Assembly (NCBI GenBank): GCA_032718475.1
Contig: JAUCBJ010009025.1
Location: forward strand, 1-61,713
Reading direction: 5' to 3'
Source of the DNA: Nemertoderma westbladi
Taxonomy: Eukaryota; Xenacoelomorpha; Nemertodermatida; Nemertodermatidae
Length of the DNA: 61,713 nt
Shown: positions 45,167 through 54,015 of the stretch, in pieces
Position numbering within the stretch: the stretch's first letter is position 1
Layout: each line of letters begins with the position of its first letter
Position numbers and translations under genes: made by a program
The notes under the pieces: generated by a model
Told to the model about the DNA's origin: nothing
What the model saw: only the letters and a program-made list of their open reading frames with translations
Database searches by the model: none

Positions 45167-46417
45167 TTATTCAGTTATTATTTCCTTGGCTTCCGAAATA
45201 GATAGAAGAGCGTCATAGCTTGCCATTAATATAACGTTAATAGTGTTATCTAGTGCATTACTAAATTTCAGAATCAAATGCCCGCTTGTATGAATACTAG
45301 GTTGAATCTTATGGCTTTGGTCGCCTCCCGCAGTAAGATCGAATACGATCAAAGGAAATTGGGTACGAAACCGTTCTGGTGTTAGCGAGCAAAATACGCC
45401 ACTCAAGCTCTTGAACACGTTCATTAAACTTTCGAATTCCAACATAAAATTGTTTTCCAGAAAGTTAGGGCGATATGGATATCCGTGTATAATACGGGAG
45501 TCGATGTTTAGTTCGGCATAATTTAAACCGAAATGGTTAAAATGTAGCGGATTACTGCTTAATTCCCCGTTGAAGCTGGCGTTGGTAAGCATTCCAACCA
45601 AAATATACTTAGGTAATTTTCCTTGGATTATGTTCGATTCTGTATAACTGGACTGCCCGCCACCAATAGTGAAGGTTTTCACTTCTTGTTTTAACAAGTT
45701 ATAAATAAAGTCATTTTTTTGTGACCCCAACAAATGCGCGCGCATAACCTCGGCATCAATCTTGTGGCGTTTTATTTTTAAATTAATATTCATGATTTCA
45801 ACTCTTGGGTTTACCAATCCTGCGGGGGGTTCAACTTTCAAAAAAAAATTATTCGATACTCGGTCTATACGAAGTCGAATGTTAATTCCCGGCGGCAGTA
45901 ATTTGTCCTGGCTTGCCAGGTCTAAAAAAATTGGGGCCACAACGAATTTAACATAATTCCCGCGAACGTCATTCTCAGTAGCGACAGGTACCCCACCTAG
46001 ATTATTATCAGTATCTTCATACCCACCAGCTCTTAAAATACTGCGTTTTTCGTTAGCATCTGTCAACAGTAATGTCTGAAACGTAGACTTATAGGCGTAG
46101 AACCCATTCGAGGTTTCAACTAGCTTTTCATTTAAATATAACGAACAATTTTCAAATAGTGACCCACCCGGGTAATTAAGATGGTGGAGGGTTGTATCGT
46201 CGTTAGCCCTATTACCATCCCATGTAATTTTATATTTAATGTGAAATTTCGAATTCTTTAAATCAGTATATAGAACATTTGACTGGGGTATAAAGAACTC
46301 GATTTGCCGGGCATTCGCGTCAAGAGTAGAAATCGGGTAGATATCCGAAAAATGTGAAGATGTATATTCTCGCTGATTTGTTTTACTTGAGAATAATGAT
46401 AATTCTAATTTACTCAT
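45167..46417 (-). CDS. Major capsid protein, double jelly-roll type
   Basis: A 416-residue frame from ATG 46417. SSHFSDIYPISTLDANARQI at the N-terminus, then SLYLNEKLVETSNGFYAYKS and KSTFQTLLLTDANEKRSIL, resemble the widespread Polinton capsid family (annotated in animals as uncharacterised F54H12.2-like proteins), interpreted as the hexon-like double jelly-roll major capsid protein. Two similar-sized beta-rich halves fit that fold. It is shorter than many Polinton major capsid proteins. It starts 9 bp after the upstream core-like gene ends, and its stop lies within GAATAAATAAAG, so a polyadenylation signal overlaps the gene end. Intact. Confidence 0.75.
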   Translation of the reverse strand: MSKLELSLFSSKTNQREYTSSHFSDIYPISTLDANARQIEFFIPQSNVLYTDLKNSKFHIKYKITWDGNRANDDTTLHHLNYPGGSLFENCSLYLNEKLVETSNGFYAYKSTFQTLLLTDANEKRSILRAGGYEDTDNNLGGVPVATENDVRGNYVKFVVAPIFLDLASQDKLLPPGINIRLRIDRVSNNFFLKVEPPAGLVNPRVEIMNINLKIKRHKIDAEVMRAHLLGSQKNDFIYNLLKQEVKTFTIGGGQSSYTESNIIQGKLPKYILVGMLTNASFNGELSSNPLHFNHFGLNYAELNIDSRIIHGYPYRPNFLENNFMLEFESLMNVFKSLSGVFCSLTPERFRTQFPLIVFDLTAGGDQSHKIQPSIHTSGHLILKFSNALDNTINVILMASYDALLSISEAKEIITE

Positions 46418-46426
46418 TTTGTTAAG

Positions 46427-46954
46427 TTACATAAAAATATCGCGGCATTTATTATTTCGCTTTTTACGTTTGCGCCCAACGTTCATACCCACACTTGGGT
46501 GTCGTCGTTTCCCGCTCCTCTTTTTTTTACTTTTCGGGTTTGTAAATTCATTGTATACCCGTTGGGCGATTTGGCGAGTCTTTGGATGAGGTTCTAACCG
46601 CTCGGCCACTTTATTTATCAAATCATCTGCTTTACTGCGTAAAATACGTTTTCCTTCCGGTATTATGTATTTCCGTGCTACTTTCGCTGCTTTGGGGAGT
46701 GCCTTAGTTAGCACCTTTCTCCCTAACTTGCGGGCTAATATACCCAGACCAGTTGTTAATATTCCGCGTCCGCGCTGGCGATTTTGGGTGTATCGCCGCC
46801 CGAATTTATTATTCTTATTATTCCATATACCAGTAGATGGGCCAAACACCGGGAGAATGCTTCCACCCTTAAAAACGGGTATATCGCTATAATTCCCGCT
46901 TCCCAGTTGGATTTGTGGGGTGCTATATAATTTAAACAAATCAGAATCTGACAT
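46427..46954 (-). CDS. Basic core-like virion protein
   Basis: A 175-residue, strongly basic protein. N-terminal part: GSGNYSDIPVFKGGSILPVF. Centre: RQRGRGILTTGLGILARKLG. The end is Lys/Arg-rich (KSKKKRSGKRRHPSVG, NVGRKRKKRNNK). A Gly-rich RGRGIL motif next to a basic tail is like the DNA-condensing core (protein X / VII type) reported in adintoviruses and adenoviruses. GxG-type sites could be cut by the adenain-like protease (inference). It is encoded directly upstream of the major capsid gene. Confidence 0.55.
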   Translation of the reverse strand: MSDSDLFKLYSTPQIQLGSGNYSDIPVFKGGSILPVFGPSTGIWNNKNNKFGRRYTQNRQRGRGILTTGLGILARKLGRKVLTKALPKAAKVARKYIIPEGKRILRSKADDLINKVAERLEPHPKTRQIAQRVYNEFTNPKSKKKRSGKRRHPSVGMNVGRKRKKRNNKCRDIFM

Positions 46955-46960
46955 TATTAT

Positions 46961-47264
46961 GAGTATTTATTATAACATATAATAATAATTCTTTACTACA
47001 TACGTATATGTGTAATCTACAAATATAAGTAGCATATAATAACGCAATAATTAATTATATATACATTAATTCGACGACAACCATTTCCCATAACCAACCG
47101 CGAGTTTCGCAGGAGTATTTATTATAACATATAATAATAATTCTTTACTACATACGTATATGTGTAATCTACAAATATAAGTAGCATATAATAACGCAAT
47201 AATTAATTATATATACATTAATTCGACGACAACCATTTCCCATAACCAACCGCGAGTTTCGCAG
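46961..47264. repeat. Perfect 152-bp tandem duplication
   Basis: 46961-47112 and 47113-47264 are identical by eye. The duplicated unit contains the last codons, stop and downstream sequence of the 198-residue gene, so a second orphan copy of that gene end lies at about 47066-47112. Confidence 0.95.
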
Positions 47265-47814
47265 AACAATAATTAAAACAAAAATCACTATTATCAGAAT
47301 GGTAGGCACAATTTGTTATTGCCGAAAAATCGTGAAAAAGGCATTTGGTGTCATAATCAACATATTTTTCGTTTATGCCGTACGTTTCTAGAAGTGTTCC
47401 ATTCACATTAAATTCATTTTTTAAAATAAATAATTTCGGTATTCCGCGTATTAATATTTGAAACCCCAACCGTTTTTTTTCTTGTAACCATTCCTGTATG
47501 TACATTTTAAATGCGCTTTGGTCCATAAATCCGTAGTCAAAATTAATGTGATGCGTAATATTGGCGAGTTGTGTGAGACGGTCGTATTCGCTTAAACTTA
47601 AAATTTTTGCAGGTGGACCATTAATAAACCATACGTTTTCTAATGATTTGATGGTAGTATTATAAGCCGCAAACTCTTTAAAATAAATGGTTGCAACGGG
47701 GTGTTGGTCGATCTGCGGAAGATGCGTATAATATTGGAAATCTACTATTATTCCCGGGTTTTCCAGCGTCGGGTAATAATCACGCCCACGGCTGCGACTT
47801 AGAAATTTATCCAT
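47218..47814 (-). CDS. Unknown Polinton protein, 198 residues
   Basis: A frame from ATG 47814 (MDKFLSRSRG). Features: NPGIIVDFQYYTHLPQ, then IYFKEFAAYNT, ANITHHINFDYGFMDQ and a C-terminal Cys/His cluster (CLFHDF, CAYHSDNSDFCFNYC) that could bind a metal. The layout (I-V-D-x-Q...KE...H-x-I-x-F/W-D-Y-G...Cys/His end) resembles a small recurrent family I associate with Polintons and with unannotated animal ORFs, but I cannot name a function. It is intact; its 3' end has been duplicated. Confidence 0.6.
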   Translation of the reverse strand: MDKFLSRSRGRDYYPTLENPGIIVDFQYYTHLPQIDQHPVATIYFKEFAAYNTTIKSLENVWFINGPPAKILSLSEYDRLTQLANITHHINFDYGFMDQSAFKMYIQEWLQEKKRLGFQILIRGIPKLFILKNEFNVNGTLLETYGINEKYVDYDTKCLFHDFSAITNCAYHSDNSDFCFNYCSAKLAVGYGKWLSSN

Positions 47815-47888
47815 ATAGTCGCTATAACTTCAGATAATCAGATAATAATAAATAATAAATAATTTACATCGATTAAATTGTGACTATC

Positions 47889-48692
47889 TCAATCAATTCG
47901 TATAAAATGAAGCGTCAATATTGAATTTCCATAATGAAAGCGCAACAAATTTCCGGAATCTCCAATCAATCGAACTCGTATATAACGTAAATTAGATGTT
48001 GAATTAACTTTTTTATAGTAGACTTCCTCAACTTCACGACTAATAATTTGCCCATATTCCCCTTCTATGGGTATGCTACGCAACAGAGGGTATTCGCTAT
48101 TGTCTACAAATTGAGGTTCGACGCAATTGATATGTATATTTATGTTGGGTTCCAGTATTTCGACAGCATTAGGATGCTTATGGCAGTCGTACTTATTATT
48201 CCGCGAATCAATCCTTAGCAAGTGATAATCCCCCGCAGCATTTTGCACACACATAAAACCTTTGCCATCAACCTCGTGTTCTGTTAATCCTAGGTAACCA
48301 CCCAAACGTTTACTGACAAATATCGACAACTGTTTACCTTTAAAATGTATGGTTATATTACCAGAGCGTGCTGTATTATCAATTATATTAATTTGGCCTT
48401 TAATAAGGCTTTTGTTGAAGTACTCAATGATCCTTTCCAATGATAGGAAAGTTCCTTCGGGGAGAGTAACATCTCTTGTAAACATTTTTTTATTTTTTAT
48501 GGCCTTTATATAAATGTCGCTATTGTCATACCTGATACTAGATACGTACGTTATACCGGTTAAACCTATTAACCATTGCCCTTTAGCGAAAGGTAAAGGA
48601 ATTTGCAAATTTGTTTGGAAATCGCTGGCGCTATTACGCGGGAATTCTATGGGGTTTGCGTTTGAGGGTAGTACAACGTAATAACTGTTCAT
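47889..48692 (-). CDS. Penton/minor capsid-like protein B
   Basis: A 267-residue frame. The N-terminal YYVVLPSNANPIEFPRNSAS, then DFQTNLQIPLPF and GQWLIGLTGITYVSS, is the signature start of Polinton penton/minor-capsid jelly-roll proteins (LxSN....P.N....F...L.....L.G.W.VGL..I.Y). It is a paralogue of the gene immediately upstream, and its ATG overlaps that gene's stop (ATGA at 48692-48689). A vertex capsomer role is inferred from the family. Confidence 0.65.
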   Translation of the reverse strand: MNSYYVVLPSNANPIEFPRNSASDFQTNLQIPLPFAKGQWLIGLTGITYVSSIRYDNSDIYIKAIKNKKMFTRDVTLPEGTFLSLERIIEYFNKSLIKGQINIIDNTARSGNITIHFKGKQLSIFVSKRLGGYLGLTEHEVDGKGFMCVQNAAGDYHLLRIDSRNNKYDCHKHPNAVEILEPNINIHINCVEPQFVDNSEYPLLRSIPIEGEYGQIISREVEEVYYKKVNSTSNLRYIRVRLIGDSGNLLRFHYGNSILTLHFIRID

Positions 48693-49573
48693 TCTTGTAG
48701 TTTTTGTCGCCGTTGTTGTTTTTTGAGTTCTAGAACTAAAATTGTTTTACCCCCATGAAAGACTATATGCTTTCCTTTATGGTCGCGAAGCGTTATACTA
48801 ATTGTGTCGAGCACTTTTTTATTTCTTAATTGTTTGTAATGTGTGTTTTTGAATTCCAGGTTGATGAATGAGTATGGTTCCCATTTCAAAGGGATTATCC
48901 GCAAAAGAGGCGCCATCGAATGTCCTACGTGAGAAGATTCAATCATATCTGTATATATAAACATTGTGTGTCTATCCCTCGTTATATCGCAAGGTTCGGG
49001 GAATTCAACTCCATCCGCTTTGTTTGTATCTTTACAGCCTAAGTTCAATAAATCATCATCTTTGTTATAGTGTATTGCCCAAAGCGCCCCAAGACCCATT
49101 AAATTATTTTTTAAACTCGATAACCCGAAAATATTTATTATATCTCCATAGAATTGGAAATAGCGGCCTTTCTCACAATGTAGACGAATTTTTGATGTAT
49201 GTTTTTGGTAGTTAAACTTAACATCTTTGAAACCGTGGTGGGATATTGCGGGATTTTTCAAATAAACACTAATATGGTTTAAAATTGACTCAATAGAAGC
49301 ATATAGACCAAGATTAAAATCGATTTCTATAAGATTGTATGGAGCTATATGAAATTCCAAATCCTCATCAACCATATATTCACCAATTCTAATTCCAGAT
49401 CTTTGCTCAATATTTCTATAGGTCGACACATACTGTATTTCCTTTAGACCCACGACCCAATCTGTGCTGACGGGGATAGGTTTGGACAACTCAATCGTGA
49501 AATCGCTGGGAGTGTTATCAGGATATTTATCTAGACTGGCGTTGGAAGTCAACGTTAAATGTAAGTAATCCAT
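48689..49573 (-). CDS. Penton/minor capsid-like protein A
   Basis: A 294-residue frame: LHLTLTSNASLDKYPDNTPS, then DFTIELSKPIPV and DWVVGLKEIQYVSTYRN give the typical N-terminal signature. The C-terminus is basic and Gln-rich (LKKQQRRQKLQE). It is likely a jelly-roll vertex protein. It stands between the integrase gene (14 bp upstream) and its paralogue with a 4-base overlap, so the two are probably expressed from one transcript. Confidence 0.65.
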   Translation of the reverse strand: MDYLHLTLTSNASLDKYPDNTPSDFTIELSKPIPVSTDWVVGLKEIQYVSTYRNIEQRSGIRIGEYMVDEDLEFHIAPYNLIEIDFNLGLYASIESILNHISVYLKNPAISHHGFKDVKFNYQKHTSKIRLHCEKGRYFQFYGDIINIFGLSSLKNNLMGLGALWAIHYNKDDDLLNLGCKDTNKADGVEFPEPCDITRDRHTMFIYTDMIESSHVGHSMAPLLRIIPLKWEPYSFINLEFKNTHYKQLRNKKVLDTISITLRDHKGKHIVFHGGKTILVLELKKQQRRQKLQE

Positions 49574-49587
49574 AATAATATAATTAA

Positions 49588-50673
49588 TTATTGTACGTGA
49601 TCAACCCACCGATGTGCCGCAAAACCAACAAATTTAACCAAATATTGCTTTTTGCCGCTTTTATTTACTTTTTCTTTAATTATTTTTTCAATTGGTAGGA
49701 ATTGAAATGGTTCTATTACCTTTTGGATTTCATGCCGATAAAATGTCCCCTTTATAACGCGCCCATTCGAGTCCGCAACTTCGTACATAGGGTACGGCTC
49801 TCGATCCAATCTTATTCTGTAGATTTTGAAAATTTCTACAGTATAATTAGGTGTATAACCTTTGTCAAATGGCTTTCTAGCTAAACTCAGCCGCACCTTA
49901 TCACCAACCTTGAAATGAACTCGACGCTGCGCACGGCGTTTTCTTTTATTGGGATGACCCACACTCCCATATAGTTTTAAAAATAGGTCAGTTTCATTCT
50001 TTTTATTGACAGAGTTTGGCGCCATACCAATGGTTCTATGTATTGAATTATTATATGCAACCAATATTTTTGGCAATATACCCATCCATTCTCTATTCTG
50101 TTTCCTCGTGAAAATTCTGTACATGCGAGATTTGAGGGTGCGATTCAGCCTTTCACAGATACTAGCTTTAAATTGGCTAACTAAAGTATAAAAATGAACA
50201 TTATTGTTCAGTAAGAAATCTTTCACCAATTTATTAACAAACTCAGTTCCTTGATCAACCGCTAGCCGTTTAGGTTTTCTATCTTTAAATATCGCGGTTA
50301 GGGCCCTTTTAATTTCGACCCCTGTTTTACGTTTTAGACCCAACGCCCACGCCTTCCGACTAAAACAGTCAATACAAGTAAGTATGTAACCGTAGCCATT
50401 ATTCTCACCCCTAAAAGGTTGCATATCGCACAAATCCGCTTGGTATAGATCACCAATACCGCTCGTGAAGATTTTTGATGTCGGGTAATGGCGCCTAGCC
50501 GGCGCGTGTAGGGAATACGTTCGTTGGGAGCTCAACCATTCTTTTGCGCGATTTCTCGTAACTTTAGCGGCTTTCGCTAGTTTGGTTACGCTCGCGAAAC
50601 CGGCAGCATTTGAAACATCGTAATATATTCTTCCCAGTCGTTTGTTTGTTCGATTTTCTACGATTCTCCCCAT
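49588..50673 (-). CDS. Retroviral-type integrase with chromodomain
   Basis: A 361-residue frame. The catalytic core has D80 (DLYQADLCDMQPF), D140 (RLAVDQGTEF) and E174 (SICERLNRT), a D-D-E triad with 33 residues between the last two, plus the usual NSIHRTIGMAPNSVN block. An SH3-like linker follows (FKVGDKVRLSLARKPFDKGY), then a chromodomain-like C-terminus from about residue 327 (IEKIIKEKVNKSG, QYLVKFVGF, HRWVDHV). This is the standard Polinton integrase (c-int), which joins element ends to host DNA; the chromodomain may guide target choice. Intact. Confidence 0.9.
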   Translation of the reverse strand: MGRIVENRTNKRLGRIYYDVSNAAGFASVTKLAKAAKVTRNRAKEWLSSQRTYSLHAPARRHYPTSKIFTSGIGDLYQADLCDMQPFRGENNGYGYILTCIDCFSRKAWALGLKRKTGVEIKRALTAIFKDRKPKRLAVDQGTEFVNKLVKDFLLNNNVHFYTLVSQFKASICERLNRTLKSRMYRIFTRKQNREWMGILPKILVAYNNSIHRTIGMAPNSVNKKNETDLFLKLYGSVGHPNKRKRRAQRRVHFKVGDKVRLSLARKPFDKGYTPNYTVEIFKIYRIRLDREPYPMYEVADSNGRVIKGTFYRHEIQKVIEPFQFLPIEKIIKEKVNKSGKKQYLVKFVGFAAHRWVDHVQ

Positions 50674-50797
50674 CGGTTGTGTCGTGTCGTGGAAGAAAAC
50701 ACTTGCAATGACAGTTAATACTTAATATGAAACGTTCAAAAAACATACTACTACTACTATTTTAATGTTATCCTGCGCTTTGTTTCCACACGTCGAT

Positions 50798-51259
50798 TTA
50801 TTGTAGTCCTACGTATTGTTTCCACGCGTCGGCGCGTTTTGTGTTGGAAGGGGTCACGCGGACCCTTTGCCGTTTCAACCAACCGCGACCAATTAATCGT
50901 TTTGGTATCCTTAATCGTTTTAATAACCCCAAAAATGTTGCTTGTCCTGGAATTATTTCGGTGTTTTTCTTATTTTTTTTTGTAGTCAGCAATTCAATCA
51001 AATGATCAATATTTGCTCCGGGAATAAGTTTATTTTCTATATAGAGTTTATTATTATCGTTCCACCGTACTCTGTCTCGCGAGAATCGCATCAAATAACT
51101 CAACAATCGTTTGGCTTTCTGGGATGAAATTGTCACACCATCTAGCGGTTGTATTATATTATTGCTTTTCTTATTATTATTATTATAAGTATCCGTTAAT
51201 AAAGTAGAAACTAGATACAACTTCTTAAAATTTCCGAGGCTAATCTCGTTATTTTTCAT
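50798..51259 (-). CDS. Conserved Polinton small protein, function unknown
   Basis: A 153-residue frame. The central block LDGVTISSQKAKRLLSYLM, then VRWNDNNKLYIENKLIPGAN, then IDHLIELLT is a pattern I recognise from small proteins beside the ATPase gene in other Polintons. The C-terminus is basic (RGWLKRQRVRVTPSNTKRAD). No enzyme motif is seen. It lies between the packaging ATPase and the integrase. Confidence 0.55.
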   Translation of the reverse strand: MKNNEISLGNFKKLYLVSTLLTDTYNNNNKKSNNIIQPLDGVTISSQKAKRLLSYLMRFSRDRVRWNDNNKLYIENKLIPGANIDHLIELLTTKKNKKNTEIIPGQATFLGLLKRLRIPKRLIGRGWLKRQRVRVTPSNTKRADAWKQYVGLQ

Positions 51260-51380
51260 CGTTATATATCATTATTAATATATTAATACTATATACTAGA
51301 GTTCACGTTCATGGACCGATAATAACCTAATTTCGGTGAAAGTCTAAACAATGTGTAAAAATGGTTTTAGCGCGGCGTCG

Positions 51381-52091
51381 CTACTGCGGTATAGACTGGG
51401 CCTCGGGGCGTTGGTGAGGTGTGTTAGAGTTCATATTCGCGGGTTGATAAACAGTTTGCCCTAATGGGTTGAAAATATCACCCCTAACTCTTATACTATC
51501 ATCCGTTTTTTGATGAAAGTCTAAGAGAAGGTGTGTGAATGGTTTTTGTGTGGCGTCACTATATGCTTGAACAATAAAATTGCTATTTTTTGGGTACACT
51601 TGCCGCGCTATATAGCTTATTTGACTTGCGTCGCGGGGATTTTTTGTGAAAATACAATATTGGGCATTTAGACTTCTAGTCCGTGTTTCAGCCCCTTTAC
51701 TGAAGAAATTTTGTGTTATATAGATAATGAAACAGGAGGTATGATGGCAGGTTTTTGTGAAGCTTTCTGTCAAACTCTCATCACTCTTACTTTCGCTTAA
51801 CAAGTCGTCTATAATAATTAGATCGTTTTCGCGGAAAATAGAATTAATTTTTTGCGGTAAACCTTTGAATAGATGTGTTATACCCGGGAATTCTGGTGGG
51901 GTGGCGCCATAAAAGAATAATACACGCTTCGGGGTTATATCAAAAACTAAATTTTTATTTTTTACAATTTTTGATACCAACACTGTTTTTCCGGAAGAAC
52001 TTGGACCCGCAATAATCATGGCCGAACCCATCTTGAAAGAGGCGTCGTATGATGTGATTGGTTCCCGCGATATCGTCGGCTCTCGGGACAT
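51381..52091 (-). CDS. FtsK/HerA-type packaging ATPase
   Basis: A 236-residue frame. Walker A GPSSSGKT (residues 29-36), Walker B LIIIDDLL (91-98), then FIIYITQNFF and TRSLNAQYCIFTKNPRDASQ, typical of the A32-like/FtsK-HerA genome-packaging ATPases of Polintons and adintoviruses. It would pump DNA into capsids. The tail after about residue 205 (TVYQPANMNSNTPHQRPE) is Pro/Asn/Gln-rich and disordered. Intact; 17 bp downstream of the preceding small gene. Confidence 0.85.
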   Translation of the reverse strand: MSREPTISREPITSYDASFKMGSAMIIAGPSSSGKTVLVSKIVKNKNLVFDITPKRVLFFYGATPPEFPGITHLFKGLPQKINSIFRENDLIIIDDLLSESKSDESLTESFTKTCHHTSCFIIYITQNFFSKGAETRTRSLNAQYCIFTKNPRDASQISYIARQVYPKNSNFIVQAYSDATQKPFTHLLLDFHQKTDDSIRVRGDIFNPLGQTVYQPANMNSNTPHQRPEAQSIPQ

Positions 52092-52108
52092 TGTTGATAG
52101 GTAGCCAC

Positions 52109-52570
52109 TCAGTAGATGGGAAACCTAGAAACTTGACGGTTGACGCGTGTGCCAGAGGTAGTAGGTCTATACCCCCGGCGGGATTGGGCTAATTTTCTGC
52201 CTCTTACAGCCGTTATTATGGGTGATATTTTCTGATAAGCGTTAAGCCCACTCATTAAACCAGAGATTAGTAGATTTATAAATCCGCCCCTTTGCACCAA
52301 TCGTTTACGATAAATTCGAATGGGATACTTGGCTTTTGGTTTTTTAGCGATCTCGCGTATTGTTTTTTTATGGCGTTTTAACCTCGCGATTGTTTGCTCA
52401 GGAATTTTTACGTTACCATTTAATACATTTAGAATAATATTAATTAGAAAACTTATAAGTTCGTCGGTTCCGCCGACACGTAAGAAGGTTTTTCTACGGT
52501 TGGGGGAGGCGTTAGATAAGAACTTTAAATCCCCGTCAAATTGTTTAATTAAAGCTTTGAGTGATTTCAT
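52109..52570 (-). CDS. Conserved small virion protein with QRGGF motif
   Basis: A 153-residue basic frame. LINIILNVLNGNVKIPEQTI, then RLKRHKKTIREIAKKP and KRLVQRGGFINLLISGLMSG. This order (helical N-terminus, basic stretch, RGGF, hydrophobic segment) recurs in Polintons next to the ATPase. The GG after a basic region may be a maturation cleavage site and the hydrophobic part may be membrane-active like adenovirus protein VI, but both are inference. It ends RVNRQVSRFPIY. Confidence 0.55.
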   Translation of the reverse strand: MKSLKALIKQFDGDLKFLSNASPNRRKTFLRVGGTDELISFLINIILNVLNGNVKIPEQTIARLKRHKKTIREIAKKPKAKYPIRIYRKRLVQRGGFINLLISGLMSGLNAYQKISPIITAVRGRKLAQSRRGYRPTTSGTRVNRQVSRFPIY

Positions 52571-52739
52571 TACATATATTAATAACTTATATAAACGAGA
52601 ACAATAATAGTAAGTAATAAAACACCACCACCGTTATAAATAGTATCGATTATATGCGTGGGTGGGGTTTTTCACGCGATAAAACTGAGCAATTATAGAA
52701 ACCGGCACTCTTTAAAACCTAACATCAATAATTAAGAAC

Positions 52740-53440
52740 GCAAATCCACGTTTAAAAAACCAAACGAGATCCCACAGGACAAACCTACAAAATTTCGAAA
52801 TTATTCAAAAATGAAACTTTTAATTTTTCGAAAAATTTTATGAAATTTCTAATTAAATATTACTACCCAAATTACTAATAAAATTCAAACTTTTTTAAGT
52901 TTTAACAGACTGACTGACTGACAGACCGACAGACAGACAGACTAGATTTATGTAAATGTAAAAACTGACATCAGAAATGAAATCAGCACCCCCTAAAACC
53001 CAAGACCATCAATAAAACACATTATATATATATATATATCAAGGGAACAATGATAATATCCACATTTAAAAACCAAACGAGATCCTAAAGGGCAAACTTT
53101 CAAAATTTTTAAATTTTTCAAAAACGAACATTTTAATTTTTCGAAAAATTTTTATGAAATTTCTAATTAAATATTACTACCCAAATTACTAATAAAATTC
53201 AAACTTTTTTAAGTTTTGACAGACTGGCTGACTGACAGAAAGACTGACAAACCGAAGACAGATAGACTAGATTTATGTAAATTTAAAACTGACATCAGAA
53301 ATGAAATCAGCACCCTTGACAACCTAAGACTACCGATAAAACACGTTATATATATAATGTGAATAATGGTAATATCCACGTTTATTTAAAAACCTAACGA
53401 GATCCCACCGGACAAACCTAAAACTAACACCAAAAAATGA
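52740..53440. repeat. Tandem repeats of 313-320 bp inside the Polinton
   Basis: The word CAAACGAGATCC (last copy CTAACGAGATCC) occurs at 52761, 53074 and 53394, with matching blocks between, including a GACTGACTGACAGACCGACAG microsatellite-like stretch in the first two units. Part of the unit (AAATTAC..ATAAAATTCAAA) resembles the 3' end of the TBP-like gene, which starts in the third, partial unit. It is gene-free in an otherwise compact element. Confidence 0.75.
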
Positions 53441-53445
53441 AAAAA

Positions 53446-54006
53446 TTAAATATTTCTACCTAAATGACTATCTAAATTACCGATAAAATTCAAAAACTTT
53501 GGAAAAAATACTCGAAATATCTCGGGTCTTGCCATACACACAACATTTCGTGTGTAAAAAACGCAAAATGTTATGATATTAGAACTAGTTTTACCCCGAC
53601 GATAAAACTGCACAAGAATATTATTAAATATCTCCGGCTCATATTTCACCTCCACATTATAATAATTATCTAAAAAATGAAACCCAACCGTTTTCATTAA
53701 TTTGCTATAGTCTATGTCTAGATTGTTAATAATATAAGTTTGGCTATTGATTGAAATAAAAGTTAGTTTATAATCAGTATGCTTATATATATACTTAATA
53801 ATTTTTTTTATTTTAGGTGATTTACCGAGTACAGTGACCTTACCGCTCGGGAAAAAGAGACACGTCCATCCGCAAATTTTGGCGATATATTGGTAAGGCT
53901 TTAAGATGAGTTTTCCATTTCGAATTCGTTTAGCCAGCACATCGAATGATATGCACCCATCACCCAACCTCAAACTTATATTACTGTTGACAATACTAAA
54001 AGACAT
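53446..54006 (-). CDS. TBP-like protein (divergent two-repeat)
   Basis: A 186-residue frame from ATG 54006, 9 bp after the PolB stop codon, on the same strand. Residues 5-75 follow the first repeat of TATA-binding protein: IVNSNISLRL, NGKLILKPYQYIAKI, TCLFFPSGKVTVLGKS (compare the TBP pattern with an F-x-SGK-x-x-x-x-G hairpin). Residues 84-178 follow the second repeat: SQTYIINNLDID, then KYEPEIFNNILVQFY (the very conserved YEPELF-type block) and NIITFCVFYTRNVVCMA, where the SGK hairpin is degraded to YTRN. I see no other domain. It could act in promoter recognition for the element or interfere with host TBP. Alternative: chance similarity of a beta-rich unknown protein; the YEPE block and correct spacing argue against that. 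Confidence 0.55.
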   Translation of the reverse strand: MSFSIVNSNISLRLGDGCISFDVLAKRIRNGKLILKPYQYIAKICGWTCLFFPSGKVTVLGKSPKIKKIIKYIYKHTDYKLTFISINSQTYIINNLDIDYSKLMKTVGFHFLDNYYNVEVKYEPEIFNNILVQFYRRGKTSSNIITFCVFYTRNVVCMARPEIFRVFFPKFLNFIGNLDSHLGRNI

Positions 54007-54015
54007 CGCAATCCG

